Positions 52,044 to 60,190 of a DNA stretch of 64,000 nucleotides are shown piece after piece. The notes beneath the pieces are model-generated. The model had not been told where the DNA came from, searched no databases, and saw only the letters and a program-made list of their open reading frames with translations. The stretch covers positions 62,001 to 126,000 of the forward strand of contig NZ_RMBX01000017.1 of NCBI RefSeq assembly GCF_003807585.1, read 5' to 3'. The stretch comes from Chitinophaga barathri (GTDB lineage: Bacteria > Bacteroidota > Bacteroidia > Chitinophagales > Chitinophagaceae). Each line of letters opens with the position of its first letter. Positions within the stretch are counted from its first letter, which is position 1. Both the position numbers and the translations under genes were made by a program.

Positions 52044-55000
52044 ATGAACAGATTCATCAGAAATATTGTAGGCTTTTCGCTCAGGAACAAGTTCTTCGTG
52101 TTCTTCATGCTGGCGGTGCTCAGTGTCGGCGGGGTAGTGGCTTTCCTCCACACGCCCATTGAGGCCTTCCCGGACGTGACCAACACACAGATCGTGATCG
52201 TAACGGAATGGAACGGCCGCAGCGCGGAAGAAGTGGAAAGGTTCGTGACCACGCCCATAGAGATATCCATGAACGGCGTGCAACGCAAGACCAGCGTACG
52301 TTCCATTTCCATGTTCGGCCTTTCCGTGATCAAGATCATTTTTGAAGACGATGTGGAAGATTTTTTTGCGCGGCAACAGGTGAACAATATGCTGCGCAAC
52401 GTGGGCCTGCCCGAAACAGTGGAGCCTGAAGTGCAGCCGCCATACGGCCCCACGGGTGAAGTGTTCCGCTACTGGCTCAAAAGCGACCACCGGGACAGCC
52501 GGGGCCTGCTCACTTACCAGAACTGGGTGATAGACCGCCAGCTGCGCAGCGTGCCCGGTGTGGCGGACGTGGTGGCCTTCGGGGGACAGGAAAAGATATA
52601 CGAGATTACGGCGGATCCTGTGCGCCTCGCGAAATACAACATCACGCCGCTGGAGCTTTACGAAGCCGCCAACAAAAGCAACGTCAACGTTGGAGGCGAT
52701 GTGATCGAAAAGAACGGCCAGGCGTATGTTGTGCGGGGCATCGGGCTGCTGGATAATATCAGGGATATTGAAAACATCATCGTAGAGAATATCAACGGCA
52801 CGCCCATTCTCGTGAAAAACGTGGCGGACGTGCGGGAAACCTCCGCTCCCAGGGTAGGCCAGGCCGGCCTCGATGACAACGATGATATCGTGGAGGGTAT
52901 AGTCGTCATGCGTAAAGGCGAAAACCCGCACGAAGTGCTGGGCCGCATCAAAGCCAAAGTAACCGAGCTCAACGAAAAAGTATTACCGTCGGACATCAAA
53001 ATGGTTACGTTCTACGACCGCGATGTGCTGATGAGTTATTGCACGAAGACAGTCATGCATAACCTGCTGGAAGGGATCATTTTTGTGACCGTGATCGTAT
53101 TCCTCTTTATGGCGGACTGGAGAACGACGCTGATCGTGGGCATCATCATACCGTTATCATTATTATTCGCCTTCATTTGCCTGAAGCTGAGGGGAATGAG
53201 CGCCAACCTGCTGTCTATGGGCGCCATCGACTTCGGGATCATAATAGACGGTGCGGTGGTGATGGTGGAGGGCATCTTCGTCATGCTGGACCATAAGGCC
53301 AAACATTACGGGATGGAACGCTTTAACCGGCTCGCCAAGATGGGTTGGATCAAAAAGACTGGCGGCGAGCTGGGTAAAGCGGTGTTTTTCTCCAAACTGA
53401 TCATCATCATTTCGTTGCTGCCCATTTTTTCTTTCCAGAAAGTGGAAGGTAAAATGTTCTCACCGCTGGCCTGGACGCTCGGTTTTGCCCTGCTGGGCGC
53501 CCTGCTGTTCACCCTCACGCTGGTGCCGGTGCTCACATCGATCCTGCTTAAAAAGAATGTTCGTGAAAGACATAACCCGGTCGTGAATTTTTTCCACCGG
53601 ATCGTGATGAAAGGATTCAATTGGACGTATGCCCGCAAGAGGCTCAGCTTGCTCATCGCCATTTTGTTCATGGGAATTAGTTTTGCCTCCGCCCGGTTCC
53701 TCGGCTCGGAATTTTTGCCCCAGTTGAATGAGGGTGCATTATGGGTGGAGGCGAAGCTGCCTATGAGTATGAGCTTGAACGAAACCGTGAAGTTCGTGCA
53801 TAAGTTCCGCAAAGAACTGGCAAGCTTCCCGGAAGTGAACGGCGTACTCTCGCAAACAGGCCGCTCAAACGACGGCACCGATCCTTCAGGTTTTTATTAC
53901 GTGCAGTGCCAGGTGAACCTGAAGCCGAAAGAAGAATGGAAACGCAAGATCACCATGGACCAGTTGGTGGAAGAAATGGACAAACGCCTCAAACAATACC
54001 AGGGCGTGGGGTACAATTACTCCCAACCGATCATCGACAACGTGGCCGAAGCCGTGGCCGGCATCAACGCCAGCAATGCGGTAAAAATATACGGCGACGA
54101 CCTGGAGGAGCTGGACAAACTCGCCAACCAGGTAATAGCCCGGATAGAAGGCGTACGCGGCATCAAGGACGTGGGCATCCTGCGAAACGTAGGCCAGCCG
54201 GAGATGAGCGTGCACCTTGAAGAACAGAAGATGGCCCTCTACGGCGTAAAAACCGCGGACGCACAGGCCGTCATCGAAATGGCCATCGGCGGCAAAACCG
54301 CCACACAGCTCTACGAAGGCGAACGGAAGTTTGACGTGCGTATCCGCTACGATCAGAATTCCCGTAAAGACGAGGAAGACCTCCGCAACCTGATGGTGCC
54401 CACAATGAACGGCAACCGCATCCCGCTGAAAGAGATCGCCAGTATAGAAACCCTTACAGGCCCGGCATTCATTTACCGGGACGATACCAAACGTTTTATC
54501 GGCGTGAAGTTCTCCGTCCGCGACCGGGACCTTGGTAGCACCATTGCGGAAGCGCAGGCCAGCGTAAACAACGGTGTGAAACTGCCGAAAGGTTATTCCA
54601 TCGGCTGGACGGGTGAGTTCGAAAACCAGGTACGCGCCACGCAGCGCCTCGGGCAGGTAGTACCCGTAAGCCTGGTAGCGATATTTATTATCCTGTTCAT
54701 CATGATGGGCAGCGTAAAAGACGCGGGGCTCATATTACTGAATGTACCGTTTGCGCTCATAGGAGGCATACTGGCGCTGCACGTTACCGGCATGAACTTC
54801 GGCATCTCGGCGGGAGTGGGTTTTATCGCGCTCTTCGGGATATGTATCCAGAACGGGGTGATCCTGATCTCCGTATTCCATAAGAACCTGCAATTAAAAA
54901 TGCCGCTGAACGACGCGATCAGGATGGGAGTGGAGGAACGTATCAGGCCGGTGGTAATGACCGCACTGATGGCCGCCATAGGGCTGATACCCGCGGCGGT

Positions 55001-55160
55001 GAGCCATGGCATCGGTTCCGAAACTCAAAAGCCGCTGGCGATCGTGGTGATAGGGGGGCTGATCACCGCTACGGTGCTGACGCTGCTTATTTTCCCGCTG
55101 ATATTTTACAGCGCATACAAAAACACATCGAAGAAGTTAATACTTACCAATAACAATTAA
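52044..55160 (+). CDS. heavy-metal RND efflux pump (CzcA/HME family)
   Basis: 1038-aa inner-membrane pump with 12 membrane segments and two large periplasmic loops. The TM4 motif is DFGIIIDGAVVMVEG (D at about 396), the pattern of HME pumps for divalent cations (Zn, Co, Cd, Ni); the family has VEN at its end, here VEG. The Cu/Ag (CusA) pattern is absent. Other markers are TPIEAFPDVTNTQIVIVTEW near 45, SQTGRSNDGTDPSGFYY, and GAALGGILALHV-type helices near the end (GILALHVTGMNFGISAGVGFIAL). It exports metal ions with proton antiport. Placed with the adaptor and outer-membrane protein, it forms a complete CzcCBA set. Confidence 0.95.
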   Translation: MNRFIRNIVGFSLRNKFFVFFMLAVLSVGGVVAFLHTPIEAFPDVTNTQIVIVTEWNGRSAEEVERFVTTPIEISMNGVQRKTSVRSISMFGLSVIKIIFEDDVEDFFARQQVNNMLRNVGLPETVEPEVQPPYGPTGEVFRYWLKSDHRDSRGLLTYQNWVIDRQLRSVPGVADVVAFGGQEKIYEITADPVRLAKYNITPLELYEAANKSNVNVGGDVIEKNGQAYVVRGIGLLDNIRDIENIIVENINGTPILVKNVADVRETSAPRVGQAGLDDNDDIVEGIVVMRKGENPHEVLGRIKAKVTELNEKVLPSDIKMVTFYDRDVLMSYCTKTVMHNLLEGIIFVTVIVFLFMADWRTTLIVGIIIPLSLLFAFICLKLRGMSANLLSMGAIDFGIIIDGAVVMVEGIFVMLDHKAKHYGMERFNRLAKMGWIKKTGGELGKAVFFSKLIIIISLLPIFSFQKVEGKMFSPLAWTLGFALLGALLFTLTLVPVLTSILLKKNVRERHNPVVNFFHRIVMKGFNWTYARKRLSLLIAILFMGISFASARFLGSEFLPQLNEGALWVEAKLPMSMSLNETVKFVHKFRKELASFPEVNGVLSQTGRSNDGTDPSGFYYVQCQVNLKPKEEWKRKITMDQLVEEMDKRLKQYQGVGYNYSQPIIDNVAEAVAGINASNAVKIYGDDLEELDKLANQVIARIEGVRGIKDVGILRNVGQPEMSVHLEEQKMALYGVKTADAQAVIEMAIGGKTATQLYEGERKFDVRIRYDQNSRKDEEDLRNLMVPTMNGNRIPLKEIASIETLTGPAFIYRDDTKRFIGVKFSVRDRDLGSTIAEAQASVNNGVKLPKGYSIGWTGEFENQVRATQRLGQVVPVSLVAIFIILFIMMGSVKDAGLILLNVPFALIGGILALHVTGMNFGISAGVGFIALFGICIQNGVILISVFHKNLQLKMPLNDAIRMGVEERIRPVVMTALMAAIGLIPAAVSHGIGSETQKPLAIVVIGGLITATVLTLLIFPLIFYSAYKNTSKKLILTNNN

Positions 55161-55171
55161 AAACAAACACA

Positions 55172-55369
55172 ATGAACAAGATCATGTTTCTGATGGCCGC
55201 CGCAATGATCACCGTTGGTGGCATCTCCGCAGCAAATGCACAAAGCAAACCCGCTGCAAAAACAGAACAAAAAGCAGAAAAGAAAGAGCATAAAGCAGAA
55301 AAAAAAGCGGAGCATCATCACTCCGGTAAAAAACACGAGGCTAAAAAAGCAGCCCCGGCGCAACAATAG
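55172..55369 (+). CDS. secreted His/Lys-rich peptide, 65 aa
   Basis: A signal peptide (MNKIMFLMAAAMITVGGISAANA, about 1-23, shown in parts MNKIMFLMAAAMI and ANA) is followed by a mature chain of about 42 residues. The chain contains 12 Lys, 6 Glu and 5 His (including HHH), no Cys or aromatic residues, and an Ala-rich tail ending APAQQ. It starts 11 bp after the pump stop and ends near a terminator, so it is co-transcribed with the pump. Short His-rich periplasmic proteins often bind Zn, Ni or Cu, so a metal-buffering or metal-sensing partner of the pump is the natural guess. No family is recognised. Confidence 0.75.
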   Translation: MNKIMFLMAAAMITVGGISAANAQSKPAAKTEQKAEKKEHKAEKKAEHHHSGKKHEAKKAAPAQQ

Positions 55370-55452
55370 CAATACAGGTTACAGGTTTTAGTTCGCATAA
55401 ATAGGTTGATAGAATGGTTATGAAACGCCTTGTTTCATAGCATTAATCCTCT

Positions 55453-55494
55453 CCGCCCTGCCGTAAATGAGAAAACGCAGGGCGGATTTTTTTT
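55453..55494 (+). terminator. terminator of the metal-efflux operon
   Basis: Perfect stem CCGCCCTGC / GCAGGGCGG with a 15-nt loop, then ATTTTTTTT. A smaller hairpin TATGAAAC/GTTTCATA (55419-55439) precedes it. Confidence 0.85.
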
Positions 55495-55506
55495 GCCGGT
55501 ATGCAT

Positions 55507-55514
55507 TATATTTG
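55507..55514 (+). promoter_or_regulatory. -7 element for the 176-aa lipoprotein gene
   Basis: TATATTTG, an exact TANNTTTG match, ending 4 bp before the ATG at 55519. The upstream ATG at 55501 lies before this element and is not used. No TTG at 19-20 bp. Confidence 0.45.
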
Positions 55515-55518
55515 TTTA

Positions 55519-56046
55519 ATGCATGCAAAAACAATAACCCATATCTTATTGCTAACCCTGTTATGGTGTTTACCCTCCTGCCAATCCGGAAGAGCCACTG
55601 CATTCAGGGATTCGATCGTTCAGCAGGAACGAAGGGCCCTGGCCATTATGGTGGGCAAAGGAGGCCCTGCGGAACAAAAGCTGGAGAGCCTGATAAAAGA
55701 CGATTTTACCGGCGCCCAGCTGGCCGTTGATGCCGAAGAAAAAGCCTTAGACAGTATCATCAACAGGATAAAAAGTCTTCCCGTCACTGGTGTCAAAGAA
55801 GGTGAACAGCTGAAAACGGCCGCCATCAACTTTTATACGGCAGTGAAGGCGATGGAAATATACGCGCGGAAGGAAATAGAACAACAGGCCCTCAGCCTGG
55901 ACAAAGATGAAAAGCTATCCCACGCGGCGCAGGATAGCCTCTTACAACTCGCCATTGCCAAGAAGGAGGTAACGGCCGCTGTACGGCAAAAAGACGAGGA
56001 GTTTCAGAAAGCATTGCAGGCGTTTGAAACCGCCAACGGCATATAA
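55519..56046 (+). CDS. lipoprotein, about 175 aa, unknown
   Basis: From the ATG at 55519 (MHAKTITHILLLTLLWCLPSC) the lipobox LPSC puts the lipidated Cys at 21. The mature part is nearly all helix: ERRALAIMVGKGGPAEQKLE, KALDSIINRIKSLP, AAINFYTAVKAMEIYARKEI and EKLSHAAQDSLLQLAIAKKE. No family recognised. The -7 element gives a start site at the ATG itself. It ends close to a terminator shared with the convergent beta-lactamase-like gene and is monocistronic. Confidence 0.75.
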   Translation: MHAKTITHILLLTLLWCLPSCQSGRATAFRDSIVQQERRALAIMVGKGGPAEQKLESLIKDDFTGAQLAVDAEEKALDSIINRIKSLPVTGVKEGEQLKTAAINFYTAVKAMEIYARKEIEQQALSLDKDEKLSHAAQDSLLQLAIAKKEVTAAVRQKDEEFQKALQAFETANGI

Positions 56047-56086
56047 AAAAAGAGCCGGCCCGGGAATATCCGGACCGGCTTGTCTG
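56046..56086 (-). terminator. terminator of the beta-lactamase-like gene
   Basis: Stem GCCGG(CC)CGG / CCG(GA)CCGGC with a 6-nt loop; on the minus strand it is followed by TCTTTTTTTAT. It lies 23 bp past the hydrolase stop. Confidence 0.7.
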
Positions 56087-56108
56087 TATAATAAGGGTTT
56101 CAGGTAAT

Positions 56109-57320
56109 TTATTCTTCTCCCGCTTCCTCGCCGTCGCTATGCCCGATGATCTCGCGCAAAGGTTTTACCGCCTGGTAAATGCCGCGGTTATAACGGTTCC
56201 CGAGGATGATCACCGTGGCCGAATCTTTCACAAAACGGTAAAACACGGTATTGTTGCCATGCCACCAGCCGTTGTGGTAGATGATCTTCTGCGTACTGTC
56301 CGGGTATACCAGCAGGCGCCAGCCCAGGCCATAATTGCGGATGCCTGGTTTTTCATTGCTGTAGGGTTTAAATGCTTCCTGGAGTGTTTCGGGCTTGAAG
56401 AGTTTGCCGGAATACAGCGCCTGGTCCCATTTCAACATATCCTGCGCCGTGCTGTAAATGCCTTTGTCGCCTACGGCGCCGTCAAAGCTGTTGTCCGGCT
56501 CGGGGCGCCAGCTGGAAAGGTGGCTGATGGTCTGATGGGGGCGGGGCGTCTTCGCGGGATCCGCCACAAAAGTATTGTTCATTTCAAGCGGGGCGAAGAA
56601 GGTCTGCTGGAGATAATCCGCATACTTCTGGCCGCTCACTTTTTCGATGATGGCCCCGAGAATGAGGTAATTGGTATTGCAGTAATTAAAATGGCGGTCC
56701 GGCTGGTATTGCACAGCTGGCTTGTGTACTGTCATCAGGCCGATCACTTCTTCGTTCGTGAGGAAGTGCGATTTGTCTTTGATGAGGCTGTCGCAGAAAT
56801 AAAGGTAATTAGGCAGCCCGCTGCGATGGTTTAGCAACATGCGGATGGTGATGCCCGGGTATGGGAAATCAGGGTAATAATGTTGAATGGAGTCCTCAAG
56901 GCCGAGTTTCCCTTTTTCAAGCAGGCTGAGCACAGCCATACCCGTAAAGGTTTTGGACACGGAGGCGAGCTGGAACATGGAGCTGTCCGTCACCGGTGTT
57001 TTGGTGGCATGATTTTCAAGCCCCTGGTAGTGTTCGTACAGGATCACCCCTTTTTTTGCCACCAGCACGGCGCCGCTGAAAGAGGAGGAAGACAGCCGGG
57101 CGCGTACCAGTTCCTCTACCTCACGGCTGATGCGTTTATTGCGCGGATCGTTCAGCACGGCCGTTTTTTCTTCGTCTGTAAGCCCGATGGTATAAATGGA
57201 AGTAGATGTCTTGGAAGCGTTTTTTTCTTTGTTCCGGTGTGCAGAGCTGCTGTTGCACGCGGAATAGATCACAGAGCTGGCGGATATGGCCAGAAGTACA
57301 ATTGCCTTCGAACGGTTCAT
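56109..57320 (-). CDS. class C beta-lactamase-like serine hydrolase, lipoprotein
   Basis: 403 aa. Lipobox YSAC (Cys 22), then a Ser/Lys-rich linker. The serine beta-lactamase/DD-peptidase fold begins about 75: nucleophile motif SVSK (Ser 120, Lys 123), YCN (Tyr 213) and, as third motif, HNGWWHG instead of KTG. This pattern is typical of the broad beta-lactamase/esterase (PF00144) group, which includes D-aminopeptidases and esterases. Resistance to beta-lactams is possible but not indicated. It would sit on the outer membrane. It is monocistronic, convergent with the 175-aa lipoprotein gene. Confidence 0.9.
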   Translation of the reverse strand: MNRSKAIVLLAISASSVIYSACNSSSAHRNKEKNASKTSTSIYTIGLTDEEKTAVLNDPRNKRISREVEELVRARLSSSSFSGAVLVAKKGVILYEHYQGLENHATKTPVTDSSMFQLASVSKTFTGMAVLSLLEKGKLGLEDSIQHYYPDFPYPGITIRMLLNHRSGLPNYLYFCDSLIKDKSHFLTNEEVIGLMTVHKPAVQYQPDRHFNYCNTNYLILGAIIEKVSGQKYADYLQQTFFAPLEMNNTFVADPAKTPRPHQTISHLSSWRPEPDNSFDGAVGDKGIYSTAQDMLKWDQALYSGKLFKPETLQEAFKPYSNEKPGIRNYGLGWRLLVYPDSTQKIIYHNGWWHGNNTVFYRFVKDSATVIILGNRYNRGIYQAVKPLREIIGHSDGEEAGEE

Positions 57321-57462
57321 TTAGTGCTGCTGATAAAAGTATTTAAAATCAGATTGTTAGCAATTTTCATGCCTTTTATAGGCCTGGAGGGTGGAAATTA
57401 TTTAAAAAAGACCAAAGAAGACGCATCTTTTTTCGCCAATCTCTAATTTGCCGGGCCTCTTA

Positions 57463-57493
57463 TTTGATTTCTCCCCAAACTCCGCTAGGTTTG
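57463..57493 (+). promoter_or_regulatory. promoter of serA
   Basis: TTTG (57463-57466), 19-bp spacer, TAGGTTTG (57486-57493): a full match to the Bacteroidota consensus. Predicted start is about 57498, giving a leader of about 69 nt. Confidence 0.75.
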
Positions 57494-57566
57494 CGGTGAC
57501 TTTTGATGATATGTTTACAGCCACAACTGTCATGCCATCGTCATTCTCAGTAATATAACCAGCACC

Positions 57567-58805
57567 ATGAGCCAAAGAAAATTAACGAGTTATCCGAAAG
57601 AGAAGATCAACATCCTTTTATTGGAAAACATTAGTGATGCCGCGGTGGCGGAGTTCAAAGAAGCGGGCTATGTGAACACCCGCAAGATCACAGGCGCCCT
57701 TAGTGAGGCAGACCTGATCAGGGAAGTGAAAGATGTCCACCTGCTGGGCATCCGGTCAAAAACCCAGGTAACATCGGCCGTACTGGCCGCGGCGAACAAA
57801 CTGCAGGGCATCGGCTGTTTTTGTATCGGTACAAACCAGGTGGACCTGAAAAGCGCCACCGAGCACGGTGTGGCCGTATTTAACGCCCCTTATTCAAACA
57901 CCCGTTCGGTAGCGGAGCTGGTGATCGGCCTGTCGATCATGCTGATCCGCCGCATCCCGGACAAAAATATAGCCGCCCACCAGGGCACCTGGATGAAAGA
58001 AGCCACCGGCAGCTACGAGCTGCGTGGTAAGACCATCGGTATTGTGGGGTATGGCAACATCGGCAGCCAGGTGAGCGTGCTGGCGGAAGCGCTGGGCATG
58101 AACGTGCTTTATTATGACGTGGAAACCAAACTGCCCATGGGCAATGCGGTTCAGATCAGGACATTAAAAGACCTTTTCAAACAATCGGATATTATTTCCC
58201 TGCACGTGCCTTCCAACAAAAGCACGGCGGATATGATCAATAAAGAGACGCTGAAAAACGTAAAAAAAGGCGCTATTTTCCTGAACTATGCGCGTGGGGA
58301 AGTAGTGGTGCTGGAAGATCTGAAAGAAGCCCTGGAGAAAGGCCAGCTGTCTGGCGCGGCGATAGACGTGTTCCCGGTGGAGCCGGAGAAAAACGGTGCC
58401 GCTTTCAGCACACCATTGCAGAAGGTTCCCAACGTGATCCTTACCCCGCACATCGGCGGCAGCACGGAAGAAGCCCAGCACAACATCGGGCTGGACGTAA
58501 GCAGCAAGATGCTGAATTACCTTGAAAAAGGCGCTTCATTCGGCTCTCATACCATTCCCGCGCTGAGTGTGCCACCGATCGAAAATACACACCGCATCCT
58601 GCATATTCACCGGAACGTGCCGGGTGTATTGTCCGAGATCAACAGCGCATTATCCGGCAAACATATCAACATCCTGGGCCAGTATCTCAAAACCAACGAA
58701 CAGATCGGTTACGTGGTGCTGGACGTGGATTCCAAACTTTCCCAGGAAGCATTTGCCCTGCTGAAAGAGGTGAACCACACCATCAAAGCCAGGATGCTGT
58801 ACTGA
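57567..58805 (+). CDS. serA: D-3-phosphoglycerate dehydrogenase with ACT domain
   Basis: 412 aa, the same size as E. coli SerA (410). It makes the first step of serine synthesis: 3-phosphoglycerate to 3-phosphohydroxypyruvate with NAD+. The NAD-binding fold has GIVGYGNIGSQV (about 157-168) and the hinge LNYARGEVVVLEDL. The active site is marked by the Arg in NYARG, a Glu in the AAIDVFPVEPEK segment and His in TPHIGGSTEEAQ. The C-terminal ACT domain (about 335-410, RNVPGVLSEINSALSGKHIN) is the serine-feedback site. It has its own promoter and terminator. Confidence 0.97.
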   Translation: MSQRKLTSYPKEKINILLLENISDAAVAEFKEAGYVNTRKITGALSEADLIREVKDVHLLGIRSKTQVTSAVLAAANKLQGIGCFCIGTNQVDLKSATEHGVAVFNAPYSNTRSVAELVIGLSIMLIRRIPDKNIAAHQGTWMKEATGSYELRGKTIGIVGYGNIGSQVSVLAEALGMNVLYYDVETKLPMGNAVQIRTLKDLFKQSDIISLHVPSNKSTADMINKETLKNVKKGAIFLNYARGEVVVLEDLKEALEKGQLSGAAIDVFPVEPEKNGAAFSTPLQKVPNVILTPHIGGSTEEAQHNIGLDVSSKMLNYLEKGASFGSHTIPALSVPPIENTHRILHIHRNVPGVLSEINSALSGKHINILGQYLKTNEQIGYVVLDVDSKLSQEAFALLKEVNHTIKARMLY

Positions 58806-58823
58806 TACCAGGCTATCAGCCAG

Positions 58824-58855
58824 AAAACGCCTCCTTATGAAGGGGGCGTTTTTTA
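58824..58855 (+). terminator. terminator of serA
   Basis: Stem AAACGCCTCCTT / AAGGGGGCGTTT (one wobble) around ATG, then TTTT. It starts about 18 bp after the serA stop. Confidence 0.85.
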
Positions 58856-58912
58856 TGCCTGGAAATACCTCTCTGCAAAACTTAGCGCGGTTGAATACAG
58901 GGGACAGGGCGG

Positions 58913-59099
58913 TCAGGCGGTGGCAGGAAAGGGAATGAAGAAGGGTGAAGAAGGGAGTATGACGCAGGTATGAATAGGGTATGAAGCTAGTATGATGCAA
59001 GCCTCATACTAGTATTGTACTGGCATACCTGGACTTTACTTGGACTTTACTTGGACTTTACTTGGACTTTACCTGGACTTTACCCGGACTTAGGATGTG
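58913..59099. repeat. array of degenerate 11-bp-period repeats
   Basis: From 58935 to 59099 the sequence divides into fifteen 11-mers. The series is ATGAAGAAGGG, TGAAGAAGGGA, then GTATGA-type units (58957-59000), two mixed units, and CTTTACTTGGA-type units (59034-59088, five copies). A weaker period extends back to about 58913. A hairpin CTAGTATGA / TCATACTAG (58987-59012) lies at the switch point. The rest of the 546-bp gap 58806-59351 holds the serA terminator and, in 59100-59351, one further degenerate unit near 59158 and no gene I can support. Confidence 0.85.
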
Positions 59100-59351
59100 T
59101 TTTTTGGGGGATTTTTATCTTTTTTGAGGTCAGATCGCGCAGATTATTACCTTGAACTTTACCGGGCTTTAATAATGTTACCAGCTGCTTCGGAGGAGGT
59201 TTTGAGGTCCCGGTTATCAACATAAAAACAATAATCATACCGCCATAGTTCACGTTCTGGCGGCATTTTGTTCCGGAAAACCCGCCCAAAGCGGAATTTT
59301 GTTATCCCGCTAATTCTCCGGAGTTTTGCTTTTCAAATTATTGATCAACAT

Positions 59352-59708
59352 ATGACCAAATTGCTGAAACTGGAAGAAGCCGCCATGTTTTTACTGGCTT
59401 TACTGATGTTTGTACAGCAGTGCGACCTTTCGTGGTGGTGGTTCTGGGGATGCCTGTTATTACCTGACCTGAGCATGCTGGGTTACCTCGTAAACACCCG
59501 CACAGGCGCTTACGTCTACAATTTTTTCCATCATAAAGGGGTGGCTTTGCTGATCTACTTCGCCGGCACCTGGTTCCAGGTGGAGCCGCTGACCTTTGCG
59601 GGGATCGTGCTGTTCGCCCATTCTTCCATGGACCGTGTGTTCGGTTATGGCCTTAAACTGGTGACCGGCTTCCAGGATACCCACCTGGGCCGCATCGGGA
59701 AGAAATAG
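59352..59708 (+). CDS. DUF4260 membrane protein
   Basis: 118 aa from the ATG at 59352; the longer ORF from 59268 adds a basic, unlikely leader. Three to four hydrophobic segments are visible: EEAAMFLLALLMFVQQ (about 9-24), WWWFWGCLLLPDLSMLGYLV (27-46), HKGVALLIYFAGTWF and LTFAGIVLFAHSSMDRV. The LPDLSMLGYLV and AHSSMDRVFGYGLK motifs are typical of DUF4260, a small family in Bacteroidota and Firmicutes without known function. It stands alone in direction; two lipoproteins converge on it. Confidence 0.9.
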   Translation: MTKLLKLEEAAMFLLALLMFVQQCDLSWWWFWGCLLLPDLSMLGYLVNTRTGAYVYNFFHHKGVALLIYFAGTWFQVEPLTFAGIVLFAHSSMDRVFGYGLKLVTGFQDTHLGRIGKK

Positions 59709-59783
59709 CACCGGCCGGCAGCAACAACGCCGGCATAATATCAGTTATCTCACGGTGCTTTGCAGGTGTGAAGCAAAGGTGCA

Positions 59784-60179
59784 TTACGGGGTCACTATCA
59801 AGGTGTCGCGGTGCAAATTGCCATTGAATCTCATGAATTTCAGGTAATAGGTACCGGGGCTGGGATAGGTATATGTAAATCTTTTGGTATGATACCTGAT
59901 TTCTTTCGTACAACCGGAATCTTTCGGCGTAAGACCCCATACTTTCACGACGAGGGTATCCGCTTCTTTCCAGCTTTCAAAGGAGTCGAATGAACTGCAA
60001 CTGTTATGCAGGGAAAACGTGACGTCCAGCTGTACCGGCACACCAGCCCTGGCTGCGCCGATCAATTCTGTTTTGGCAACCGATCCCGGTGTCTTTTCAT
60101 ATTCTACTATGGGATCCGGATCATTGGTGCAGGAAACAGCCAGCAGTGTAACAGCGGCCGCGAGGAAGGTTGTTTTCAT
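59784..60179 (-). CDS. lipoprotein, 131 aa, paralogue of the next gene
   Basis: From the ATG at 60179 (MKTTFLAAAVTLLAVSC) with the lipidated Cys at 17. The domain is beta-sandwich-like: PVQLDVTFSLHNSCSSFDSF (about 57-76), ADTLVVKVWGLTPKDSGCTK and the closing FTYTYPSPGTYYLKFMRF, then HRDTLIVTP. Two internal Cys may form a disulfide. It is 11 bp after its paralogue, which shares the DTLVVKV, TYPSPGTYYLKF and HRDTI elements. Function unknown. The longer ORF start (60257) overlaps the paralogue's coding region. Confidence 0.75.
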   Translation of the reverse strand: MKTTFLAAAVTLLAVSCTNDPDPIVEYEKTPGSVAKTELIGAARAGVPVQLDVTFSLHNSCSSFDSFESWKEADTLVVKVWGLTPKDSGCTKEIRYHTKRFTYTYPSPGTYYLKFMRFNGNLHRDTLIVTP

Positions 60180-60190
60180 ATGCGGAGGTT

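Noticed and set aside
56109..57320. Antibiotic-resistance beta-lactamase
   Set aside because: The third motif is HNGWWHG-type rather than KTG, as in the broad esterase/peptidase group; no resistance context is present.
58913..59099. CRISPR array
   Set aside because: Units of 11 bp without spacers, no cas genes, and units that drift; a tandem array, not CRISPR.
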